DNA from: Capsicum annuum
Lineage: Eukaryota; Streptophyta; Magnoliopsida; Solanales; Solanaceae
Assembly: GCF_002878395.1 (NCBI RefSeq)
Contig: NC_061120.1
Location: 120,599,325 to 120,663,324 of the forward strand
Reading direction: 5' to 3'
DNA length: 64,000 bases
Every line of letters starts with the position of its first letter. Position 1 is the stretch's first letter. This document shows, in pieces, positions 1 through 9,375 of the stretch. Under the pieces are notes generated by a model that was not told the DNA's origin, ran no database searches, and saw nothing but the letters and a program-made list of their open reading frames with translations. The position numbers and the translations under genes were made by a program.

Positions 1-422
1 AGGTCATAATTGCTGAAAAGGTAAAATGTACAAAGTATCCTTAATGAAATACTATGAGTCATAACGACTAACTATGAGTCATCACCTAGACTCGTAGTCT
101 GAGTAGTGTCCCAAGGAATTCCTTTTTTTTACCCTACGTGTTGTACCATACAACTTGTTCAGGGACGTTATGACTCGTAAGGACTTAGTTGTAAGCACAA
201 CTGTGACATTGGGCATCTATATTGGTTTAACTATGGAAAGCACCCTATGACTCATGAAATCTACGTCATTGTCACAATAGAAATACGGGAAACCCTCACT
301 CGTCATGCTATAACTTGAGCCCTGCGACCCGTAAGGAGACCATATGACTCATTTGTTGAACCATAGTCTTAGTAATCTGCAAACTAAAGAATTTTTTAGA
401 GGTAAAAATCTAGGGTGTTACA
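1..422 (-). mobile_element. Start of a gypsy-type LTR, cut by the window edge
   Basis: Read on the minus strand, the canonical gypsy LTR start TGTAACACCC lies at 413-422 and the LTR runs towards position 1 and beyond. The segment has five clear copies of a TATGACTCAT-like word, at 51-62, 71-82, 168-180, 244-254 and 341-352, in both orientations. The similar region at 50170-50640 also carries such words near an LTR start. No coding potential is visible. The small ORFs here are not conserved domains. Confidence 0.6.
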
Positions 423-800
423 TACGAGGTCCCTCGGAAGACAAAAAATGTGTGCTCAAAAGTATAGCACAGATGGTGCATGAATCGGGGCCCAAATCAT
501 CCCCTCATGTTTACGGAGTTAAGATCTAATTTCTAAGAATTTACCTTGAAATAGGGTTTAAATTAAAGAAATATTTATGGGAAATGATCATGTAGTGTTA
601 GGCTAGCTTAACTTTGATTCAATGGATGATTCCCTACTTTTTCCTCTCTTAAGCTCTTAAAATAGTGTGAAAATAGAGAAGGAAATAGTGGAAACCAAGA
701 GGGGAAAGGGGATTAAAATTACCCCAAGTGCTATTAAAGCAAACAACTTATTCCTAAACCGCTTGCAGCTAAAATGGATATTGACCGCTAAAGCAGTCTG
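423..800 (-). mobile_element. LTR leader segment, inverted relative of 38820-39130
   Basis: The reverse complement of 430-650 matches the plus strand near 38900-39120 in order and wording. Both contain GATTTGGGCCCCGAT followed by TTTTGAGCACACA, and both have GGAATCATCCATT further upstream. This is the transcribed leader part of a large gypsy LTR family. It abuts the LTR start at 422 directly, so it is either the flank into which that LTR inserted or the result of a rearrangement. Confidence 0.5.
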
Positions 801-1500
801 GCATTTTTACTAACACGACCTGAACTTTGGTCCATGACATATGGGCACCTCAAGCTCACATGAATCGAAGGTCACCCCAAAACCCAACTTAAGCATCTCA
901 ACATACCATAGGAGTCGAAAGAACTCTACCTCGCATTCAGAATACCGAAAATAATAACATAAGTCAATATTATAATCATTATAATAACTATGCCCAAGTT
1001 TGAATTAGAGCACACAACCTTTATACAATATCGAAGTCAATAAGTGTATATGTCAGGACAAGCCCCCGACTATAGCAAAACCAAGTCTTAAAGAGCCTAA
1101 GTCTAATGAAAGAGACCAAGATATGACATCTTCTAAAGTAAGGAAGCTCACCAATTAAAGTCAAGCATGAACCATCTCGATCTACTAATCACTGCACAGG
1201 TAAACAAGGAGGTGCTTCAGGCCTTACGTCGTATGGGGACGTAGCGTTCGGAGATAGTTAGTGGTTGGAACGCTAGCATTTAACTTGAGGATATGTAATA
1301 GAATAAGATCATTATTAAACAACAAGATAATATACCATATTTCATCTCATTCACATAATTATCCATACATATACATATATCAAATACTTATCAAGATATC
1401 ATATCAAGGCTCATCATAATTCTTAAGCATTCATCCAATAGACATGAAGTGGAGGACTATCGCCTCTGCCACTCTAGATTCTTTATTATAAACATGCTAA
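801..1500 (-). mobile_element. Gypsy LTR segment (middle or late part)
   Basis: Read on the minus strand, the segment has ATGCTAGCGTTCCAACC, then a CTACGTCCCC block and a TTGGTGAGC block. These match in order the plus-strand D LTR (ATGCTAGCGCTCCAACTG, TTGTATCCCC near 36555-36600), and the GGTGAGC block recurs in the minus-strand LTR near 48815-48830. This is non-coding retrotransposon sequence. Limits are approximate. Confidence 0.45.
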
Positions 1501-1567
1501 GTACTCCAACCACAATCACTTTATCATTTAAGAAGGTAATTCACTCGTGAACACATATTCATTAACC

Positions 1568-2437
1568 AAGGACTTTCAACGCATTCACAATCATTCAAAT
1601 AAGGGACTTTACCCACAAAAATTAATCCTGCAACAAGGGACTTTACTGACATGTGTTCATCTAGGTGAGGTACTTTAACCTTATGCCCATTTGTTAGAAA
1701 AAGGAGTCAAACCACATGACATATGTGATCTCAAGAGCTCTTCTTATACAACAGACTTTACCTTTGCATTTTCATTGGACGAGGGACTTTAACTCCAAGC
1801 CGCATCATAGGAAAGGGACTTTAACCTCAAGCCATCACATAATGAAAGAAACTTTAACCTTACGCCATCACCACCATCATTAGTTGATATTTGGGATTTT
1901 ACCCTCTTGTTTATGCATCAACACACATTTAACACAATACTTGTGGACTTTAACCATCTGGCCAATTCAATTACTATGCAAGACTCCATGGTCCTTATGG
2001 AAGACTGCAGTGCACAACTATTTCAATAATCCTATCCCTTCATTCAATTTATCACACAATTCATTTTATGGTTCTCAAGACCTTCACAAGATATCTATAT
2101 TTCAATAGCACTCTTATGACACACTGTAGTTTAATACACCATTTAAGTTCATCTTCATGTTAAGGGACTTTACCCTCTTATTAGCCCTTATCTCAACAAG
2201 ATAATCAATTACACATTACATGGCTCACAATACTCCTATAAAAACATTTATCAAACATTTATACTCATTGGATTATTTCCCTAGTCCATCATCAAGAATT
2301 GACTAGACAATTTGTTTGTCATTTTCATAAACACCTTTTGTGCATACTTATGACAAGGTCATTTTCATACATTAGAAACTTTAATCTACTGTCTAATAAA
2401 GGCATAAATAGATCTCAATCATTAGAGACTTTACTCC
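1568..2437 (-). repeat. Dispersed GGGACTTTA repeat, about 14 copies
   Basis: A 13-16 bp word, consensus AAGGGACTTTAACCT on the plus strand, recurs at 1568, 1601, 1635, 1667, 1751, 1781, 1812, 1844, 1891, 1942, 2163, 2372 and 2422, with spacers of roughly 15-200 bp. The spacers are only weakly alike, so this is not a simple tandem satellite. It sits between the chromodomain end (2510) and the LTR pieces of a minus-strand gypsy element, so it belongs to that element's 3' region or LTR. The function is unknown. Confidence 0.65.
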
Positions 2438-2509
2438 ATTGTGTATCAAAGACATACCTCAAAGTAAGGAGATCAACAAATACCTCTATCACAAGCCTTT
2501 GAAATGGGA

Positions 2510-3118
2510 AATAAATGCGGGTACTTGGACTTCATGTCCTCTTCTACCTCCCAAGAAGCTTTCTCAGAATTTTGGTTCCTCCATAGAACATTTACTAAGA
2601 AACTTCTTTCATTTGCATCCGTCAAACTCGCTGATCCAAGATCCTCACTAGGATATCCTTAAAGGACTAAGAGTAAGATACCAATATCTTCCGATGAAAC
2701 AACCAAGGAAGGATCAGCAACATAGATCTGTAACATAGACACATGGACAATAGGCTAAATTGAGTTCATACTAGGAGGCAACTCTAACTCACAGGTGGCA
2801 TTGCCAACAATATTCACAATAAAGTAAGGGTCAGTATATCGGGGACTAAGATCCCCTTTTACTAAAATGCATCACTCCCTTCATGGGAGACACTTTTAAG
2901 AATACCCAATCACCCATATAAAACTCTAAGTACCTATTTCTCATATTTGTATAGGACATTTGGTGACTTTTAGCGGTTTTCAATCCATCATAAATAATTG
3001 TTACCTTCTCTAAGTATTGGAGAACTAAATTAGTCCCAAATAATTTACCCACACTATCTTCGTACCACCTAATAGGAGATCGACATCTCCTACCATACAA
3101 TGATTCAAAAGGTGCCAT
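2510..3118 (-). pseudogene. Gypsy integrase C-terminus plus chromodomain, broken
   Basis: The minus strand encodes MAPFESLYGRRCRSPIRWYE (start at 3118), the classic integrase C-terminal entry. It continues through a GDWVFLKVSPMKGVM block and, after frameshifts and stops, HVSMLQ-type and VLWRNQ segments. It ends in a chromodomain tail reading WEVEEDMKSKYPHLF at about 2510-2555. In chromoviruses this part targets integration to chromatin. Stops interrupt it between 2846 and 2510, so no intact product is possible. It is continuous with the integrase core at 3120-3800. Confidence 0.85.
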
Positions 3119-3119
3119 G

Positions 3120-3800
3120 CCAATACTAGAGTGTTAACTATTATTATAAGTGATCTAAATCAAAGGCAAGTTATCATATAAAATACCACCATAGTCAATT
3201 ACAAAAGCCCGCAATATATCCTCCAATGTTTGGATAGTTCTCTCCGCTTGACCATCTATTTATGATTGGAAAATAGTACTAAAACACACCTTTGTTCCCT
3301 GAACCTCTTTGGAATGACTACCAAAAGTGGGATAAAAATGGACGACTATGATCCAAGATAATAGACACCGGAGTACCATGCAATTTCACGATCTCCGCAA
3401 GGTACAACTTAGCATAGTCTTTCACTGAGAAATTAGTTCTCACAGGCAAGAAATGGGCGAACATTGTCATTCTATCAACAATAACCCAAATGGAATCAAT
3501 TGATTTCAAGATCCAAAAAGAACTGTTATGAAATACATATTAATGGACTCCCACTTTTACTCGGGCAGCAGAATCTCTTGGTTGACGCCACCGAGCCTCA
3601 AGTGCTTAATATTTACTTGTTGGCACACCATACACTTAGTCACATGACTAGTAACATCACGTTTAATATTATTTCACCACTATAACTCTCTAAGATAATG
3701 ATTCATTTTGTTTGAACTGGGATGAATATCATAACAGGCACCATGAGCCTCGACCATAACTCTTTCCCTCAATCCATTGACGTCAGGAACAAATAGCCTA
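3120..3800 (-). pseudogene. Gypsy integrase core relic
   Basis: Reading right to left there is an H-H-C-C zinc domain remnant (EAHGACYDIHP near 3740, KCMVCQQV near 3620). The core follows, with IWVIVDRMTMFAHFLPVRT and KLHGTPVSIILD (3318-3509), then DGQAERTIQTLED near 3220. In this family the first catalytic Asp lies in an MDF motif; here that place reads MYF, so it is lost. The second Asp (IILD) is kept. In-frame stops and a frameshift between 3318 and 3200 make it non-functional. Confidence 0.85.
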
Positions 3801-3959
3801 CTACCTCAAGATACTATCACCACCAATCACAAAGTCTACAACCTTATGCTAACCTATATTGATCTTGATCATCATCTATTTGGGGTCCAGGACTTCCTTT
3901 TCCTTAAACTCAACAACAATAGACGATTGAGATACCAGATACACAAATAAACCACCATC

Positions 3960-4343
3960 CTTAGAGTCCGCAGGTCAAATTCCAAGATTCACCAACCTAT
4001 CAATATCTCTTAACAATTACCTCTTATTCTCATCAAAATTGGCCAAACATCCCATAGTCAATCTACTAAGAGCATCGGTGACTATATTTGCCTTACTGGG
4101 ATGGTAATGAAGGCTTATGTCATAGTCTTTCAATAGCTCAAGCCACCTTCTTTGCTAGAGATTCAACTCCTTTTGGGTAAACGCATATTGGAGGCTTTTA
4201 TGATAGGAAAAGATATCAACATGAACACTATAGAGATAATGCCGCCAAATTTTCAAAGTAAATACCATGGATAAAAATTCTATGTCATCAGTGGGGTAGT
4301 TCTTTTCATGAACTTTTATTTGCCTAGAAGCATAAGACACCAC
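3960..4343 (-). pseudogene. Gypsy RNase H domain relic
   Basis: The longest open part, 4155-4343, reads [20 protein letters not shown], then [14 protein letters not shown] and [15 protein letters not shown] segments typical of chromovirus RNase H. After one stop it continues with [21 protein letters not shown] and DALSRL down to about 3990. This domain removes the RNA strand during reverse transcription. The catalytic THD-type aspartate region is altered (FSYHKS instead of FTDHKS). It lies in the expected place between RT (4740-5095) and integrase. Confidence 0.85.
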
Positions 4344-4739
4344 CCTACCATGTTATATCAATACGCAACCAAGACAAAAATAAAAAGCATCACAATATAC
4401 CATAAAACCATCACACCCTCAGGCAAGGTCAACACTAGAGCCAAAGTAAATTTATCTTTCAACTACCCTTACATACATTGGACCATACAAACTTGACCTT
4501 CTATTGGGTCAATTTGGTCAACGGGGCAACTATAGTAGAAAAACTATCCACAAACCTCCTTTAATAACTGGCTAGACCCAAGAAGCTCCGAATATTGGTT
4601 GGAGTCATATGTAAAAGCCACTTTCTAACTGCCAAAATTCCTTTGGAGATCCACCATGATCCCTTAACAATAGATGACATAACCAAGAAAACCTACGACT
4701 TTCAACCAAAACTCACATTTGGAGAACTTGATATACAAA

Positions 4740-5095
4740 TGATGATATCATCAATAAGACAATGACAAACATGTCAAAAATGGATGGAGGACCCTATGTA
4801 TAAAATTCATGAATGTCGTCGAAGTATTGGTCAGCCCAAAGGACATGACAAAATGCTTGTAGTGATCATACTGGGTTTTAAAGGCAGTCTTAGGGATATC
4901 CACATCCCTAATTTTAAGTTGATGATAACCCGATCTGAGATTGATCTTTGAGAAACACTTCACACCCTAAAGTTGATCAAACAAATCATGAATCCTAGGA
5001 AGAGGATATTTATTCTTTATGGTAAGATTGTTCAACTAATGATAATCAATATGCATATGAAGAGAACCATCCTTTTTGTGCATGAACAAAATGAG
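4740..5095 (-). pseudogene. Gypsy reverse transcriptase, truncated
   Basis: Minus-strand translation gives KKDGS, then LPRIHDLFDQL and KINLRSGYHQLKIRDVDIPK, followed by VMSFGLTNTSTTFM, which are RT fingers and palm blocks. The catalytic F/YxDD block is missing: the text jumps from LHPFL to KFSKCEFWL, a small internal deletion. On the other side the RT stops at 5095, where CACTA-like sequence begins, and its N-terminal half is not found on the far side of the CACTA. Dead copy. Confidence 0.85.
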
Positions 5096-5144
5096 ACTAC
5101 AAGAAATTTAGGCTATGGAAACAAACTTTTTAGAAATGATTCAT

Positions 5145-5290
5145 AAACCGTTGCCATAGAGCATCTATAGCAATGGTTACAACAGTTGCCAAAAAGTATA
5201 ATTCTAATGGTATAATTTAATAACAAAACTGTTGTCACAAATTTATAACTGTAGCAATTGCTGTCCATATATAACAATACTTTAACACCC
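5145..5290. repeat. CACTA subterminal repeats
   Basis: Short words in both orientations cluster here: AACCGTTGCCATAG, TATAGCAATGGTTA, CAACAGTTGCCA, AACTGTTGTCAC and TAGCAATTGCTG. Arrays of 10-14 bp words within about 200 bp of the end are the transposase-binding zone of CACTA elements. That role is known for the family; here it is inferred from layout. The 158-codon minus-strand ORF that overlaps this zone is judged not to be real. Confidence 0.65.
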
Positions 5291-5299
5291 TTTCCATAA

Positions 5300-6468
5300 A
5301 ATAATCTATGACAATACTTATTTTTCAATTGCAATAGTTTTGAAATCCCTCCATATTTTTCCCCTACTAATTTACGAAAATAAATATTTCCCCCATTAAT
5401 TTTCATATTCCGTGAAAAGAAAACAATAGAACCTTCCAATACCATAATCCGTGAAAAACCAAAATAAACCCTAATTTTCTGTACTTCTATCAGGGAAAAC
5501 CAAATCATCCACAAATCATCCACGTAAATCATCCACGACAGTCGAACTTTCCGCATATTGGCAACTCTGTAATCTATCTGCAAAGACAAAGTTGTTATTG
5601 AAGATGAATAGCTGAATATGTTTCCCTACATTGTTCAATAGCTAAATTTAAGCTAAATCTGTGGAAATACTTTTATATTTTGGTTTTTTTTTGATATTTC
5701 TGAGAAGATTAAGCATGGTTGGAGCATAATTTAGGAAATTCTCTCATATTTTAGGGTTTTCTTTGAATTTGTGATATTTGGGGCCAAAATTATAGGGTTT
5801 TTCTCCAATTGGAGATATCTTAATTGAAGTAACAAGTTTTACGGTTTGTATATTTGATTTCTAATCATATTGAGGTTGAATTTCTATTGTATGAACCATG
5901 AAATTGGATTTTCTTGTTTTTAGTAACATATAACTCAATTTTTGGTTGGGTGTTTGATTTTTATTAACTTTTCTTGATGTAGATATATGGTTTTCTATTG
6001 CATAAGTGTTCAATTTACTAATTTTCTGTGATTGTACATGTTTTTTGGTGGATATATTTTGTGACTAAAATCATGATTTATCTCAATTAAGCTAGAATAG
6101 CATTTAATTAACCTTATCAATTGTGATTTATTTTTGCTCTTTTATCGATGGTCCTTCATTTTTATACATAAGAAATCTCAAAAGGTCATTCAAATATTGT
6201 GAAGAAGCAGTGTTGTCTTTCTACTTCTTGTCTTGATTCTTCCTTTTTTATTCATACATTTATTAGAATTTTGATCTTTAGAACTATTATTTTTTTGAGT
6301 ATTGGATTCTTGGGATGCCTTGTTGTGTTGTATATTCTGTTGTATCTGCTTAAGAACCTCCATATTCTTACTTTAAGGTTTTTGATCACAGTTAAAATCC
6401 ACGAGCAACTTTGTAGTTTCCATATTCTATATTGTTATAGGAAGACTATTAGAGTGTTGTTTAGTTTC
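5300..6468 (+). other. CACTA 5' non-coding region
   Basis: AT-rich sequence between the subterminal repeats and the repeat block at 6469. No domain is recognisable in any frame. A plus-strand ORF at 6199-6543 is leucine, phenylalanine and isoleucine rich because the DNA is T-rich, and it looks like no known family. The region probably holds the transposase promoter and 5' UTR or introns. Confidence 0.4.
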
Positions 6469-6726
6469 TTTGTTTTGCTGTACGGTGTCATCTTATTTAT
6501 TTTGCTGCACTGTGTCACCTTATTCTTAATTCTGTTACCTTAGTTTGTTTCTACTTCTCTTTATCTACTTCTCTGAATGATTCTGTTTCTTTGTTTTGAT
6601 GCGCTATGTCACCTTATTCTGTAAAATTATTTGTTTTAATGCATTGTGTCATATTGTTATGTTTTTTGTAGCTTTGTTTAGCTGCATTGTGTTCTATATT
6701 CATTTTGCTGCACTATGTCCCTTAGG
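6469..6726 (+). repeat. Six direct copies of a 26-31 bp word
   Basis: The word TTTTGCTGCACTGTGTCACC, with TTATT after it, recurs in the same orientation at 6469-6498, 6498-6526, 6590-6620, 6631-6658, 6672-6700 and 6701-6726. Copies 1-2 and 5-6 are adjacent; copies 2-3 are 63 bp apart. All lie inside the CACTA 5' region, outside the terminal repeats. The role is unknown. Confidence 0.7.
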
Positions 6727-8387
6727 AACACTTGGCACAATAATCTTAAACACACCATTTTTGTCCACAAAAAACCAAAAAAATGTAAATGTCAATACAA
6801 TACAACCCAAGCAAGAAAAATTCTACTATAGAACTCCTAAGGGAATAGGAGGATGCTCGAAGGAGGGAATATTTTAGCAATTATAGCCAAATAAAATTAG
6901 TGGTTTGAACAAGCATCAAATATTCTAGTGAATAAATTGAACAGGCTTGTTAAAGAATCATAAATATTAGGAAATATGCACAGCATTGTCGCAGTCATCT
7001 TTGTTACTATTCAACAAGGAAGAATTAATTTTATCAACAAGGAAGAATTAATTTTATCATTATAAGATACATGTAGGATCTAGATAGCGTCAAAAAATTT
7101 GGTTTAGTTTCTTGAATATGTAATCTAGTTTTAAATTTTAAATGTGTGTATAACCTTTAATCTTGTGATCATAAACATGTTTTGTGAGTTATTAGATAAA
7201 TTAAAATTGTAGGGGTGACAAGTAATACTATTGGCCAGGTTAAATGAACACAATTTTGAAGAAGCCCCATCACTTGTCCAGGGTAAAACAAACCCTGCTT
7301 AGGCCATCAGAAAATTATTCCTCTCAATCAAAATGAAAAAAATCTGAAAGTGAAGATAACAGATTCCAGATAAGCATTGGAGAGGAAGAATAGAAAAGAA
7401 GATTTTGTCTAAAAGAAAAAATCCCACTTGCATACTCTAGCTTTAGTCTATTAATGTCTCTCATTTTAATATGCTTATTGTTGTCAAGTATTAACAAAAT
7501 TCTAGGCTTTTTTACAGTAAAGTTTGTAACATTTATTAGTACTTATTTCTTTCTTATGAGGTCATTTAGTCTCTCTTTAGATGATAAATAGTTCAGTATT
7601 CCAAGTTATATAGGTTGTTGATTCTAGGTGATGGAGTACAATAAATCTATACAATTGTATAAGTTAGAACTGAAGTATATAATGGCTATATAATGGCTTT
7701 TTCCTATTATTTGCTATATCCTCTTTCACTCTGGATTTTATTTTGACTTTATTGATTTCTCTTATATGTTGCCTTAAATAAGAAGCATAGTCTTCTTGAT
7801 GGTTTTATTATCATTTATCCCATTGTTGGTAGGCATTGTGATTTTATTCAGTTTTGAGCTGAAGAAGAAATCGACAAGGAGGAAATCTATAGCTGGATAT
7901 TTTTGTGGTATGGTTTATTTTTTATTTAGATTTCTCTTATCTTGAAATATTATTTGATCGTATTGTATTTTAGATGTCTTAATAAAAGGTCACCTTGAAC
8001 TTTTTATCGATTCTTATTCATTTTCTCATCCTTTTATTATTTTAGTACAATATGCCAATTGTGTATCTCAAATAAATTTCATTTGTTGCACCTATTCACA
8101 GATTCTAGCAGCATGACTTTAAACTATTTTGTGTTTACCTAAATCACTCTATTCTCTATACTTACTCTGATTTTAGCATGAAATTTAGGACTTGTAATTT
8201 AGTAGAGTAATATATTTTCATTATAGTATCTTGTTGCTAAAGAGATGTAAATTTCATTGAATATGTATGAATCTTTTATTTTTTTTGGTCGCATGTTGCT
8301 AAAGGGATCTAATTTATGTTTCAAATTTTAGATTTTCGTCTACGTGAATCTCAATTTTTGTGATTTTCTTATGTTAATAAGATTTTA
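6727..8387 (+). other. CACTA internal sequence without recognised genes
   Basis: AT-rich, with no domain in six frames. A short tandem duplication, ATTAATTTTATCA with CAAGGAAGA, occurs at about 7015-7060. The sequence leads into the transposase start at 8388 and is probably 5' UTR or intron. Confidence 0.4.
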
Positions 8388-8915
8388 ATGGATAATGATA
8401 ATAGAAGTTGGATGAACTACTATAGATGGTCAGATGAGTATGAATGTGGATTTAAATATTTTCTTGATAAGTCCTTTGAACAAGCTTCTAAAGGAAATGA
8501 AATATTATGCCCTTGCGGAAAATACATGAATCGCTATTGGAATTATAGAGAAGTGGTAGAAGATCACATATATGATGAATAGTTTGTTGACGGTTATGCC
8601 AAATGTATTTTTCATAGAGAAGGAATTTCCTCAACAAATACACCTCACTCAATAAACAATGATAAATGTTTTGATGGACTACTTCATGATACATTTAGAA
8701 GTGTTGATGCTGAGTTAGGGCATGAAGGAGTGGGAGAGGGATTACCAGAAGATGCAAAGAATTTTTTAAAACTATTGGAGGAAGGAAAGAAATAATTATA
8801 TCCTGGGTGTGAAAATTTTCCTAAACTGAGTTTCACCATTTGGTTGTACTTAATAAATCCTTGAATTGATTGAGTAATGTAGCCTTTTTTGACTTGCTAG
8901 AATTGACCCATTATA
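8388..8915 (+). pseudogene. CACTA transposase N-terminus (transposase-associated domain)
   Basis: The ATG at 8388 opens MDNDNRSWMNYYRWSDEY, with FLDKSF and ILCPCGKYMNRYW after it and HIYDE before a stop at 8580. This is the zinc-type transposase-associated domain found at the N-terminus of TNP2-like CACTA transposases. The cysteine pair in CPCGKYMN is visible. Beyond the stop the frame continues with FHREGISS, GLLHDTF and AELGHEGVGEGLPEDAKNF, then another stop and a YPGCENF block, then VAFFDLLEL after a frameshift. It ends near 8915. At least two stops and one frameshift make it a pseudogene. The catalytic half is absent. Confidence 0.85.
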
Positions 8916-8938
8916 GATAATATAACCCCTATGAGACC

Positions 8939-9375
8939 TGATAAGTGGAGAATTTGTCATTCATTTACATCCATATTCTAGTATTCCAAGATGAATTAAT
9001 GATTTAGATGAGGCAAATTCGTGATCAAAATGCATTAATTTCAAATACTTGTGATCTTTTAGGTAATATAATGAAAATGAGTGAGATAAAGATAGAGAAT
9101 AAGTAAAGTGAGAAAACATAGCAAGAGAAATAAAGATTAGACACTGGTGGCAATCCTCAAATGATGAGATTGCACTCAGAGGGTCGTGATAATGATAAAA
9201 AGTCAATTCAAACATTAATGATTGCATGATGATCACCATGATCATGGTAGTCGTGAACACAATCAAGAGACATCAATTGTGGTAGGGAAAAAAAGTTTTA
9301 GGGCCAGAATAGGAATTTGACAAAGTTGAATCCCAAATCACAGAAAGCTAAACCCTTGCATATTTTTAGTATCTT
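8939..9375 (+). mobile_element. Element A 5' LTR, left part
   Basis: It starts TGATAAGTGGAGAATTTG and is clearly alike to the 3' LTR start at 26669 (TGATGAGTGGAAAATT), both followed by CATTCATTTACATCC. It runs to ATCTT at 9371-9375, where element B begins, and resumes at 16228. With the insert removed the LTR is about 1399 bp, close to the 1379 bp of the 3' copy. Confidence 0.85.

Larger units (their letters stand above)
5095..8938 (+). mobile_element. CACTA (En/Spm) transposon, 5' part
   Basis: The element begins with GACTACAAGAAATT at 5095-5108, one base off the canonical CACTACAAGAAA terminal inverted repeat. A subterminal zone with repeated words follows, then a long 5' region, then the first coding segment of a TNP2-type transposase at 8388. 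It interrupts the reverse transcriptase of the minus-strand gypsy relic. The right half is missing: the transposase breaks at about 8915-8938, where LTR sequence of element A begins, and I did not find the matching 3' terminus in the window. Confidence 0.75.

Noticed and set aside
5113..5589. 158-codon minus-strand ORF
   Set aside because: It overlaps the CACTA terminus and subterminal repeat zone, has no known motif, and its composition follows the AT-rich DNA.
6199..6543. 114-codon hydrophobic ORF, membrane-protein-like
   Set aside because: The Leu/Phe/Ile richness comes from T-rich DNA in the CACTA 5' region; no family resemblance, and it runs into the repeat block.
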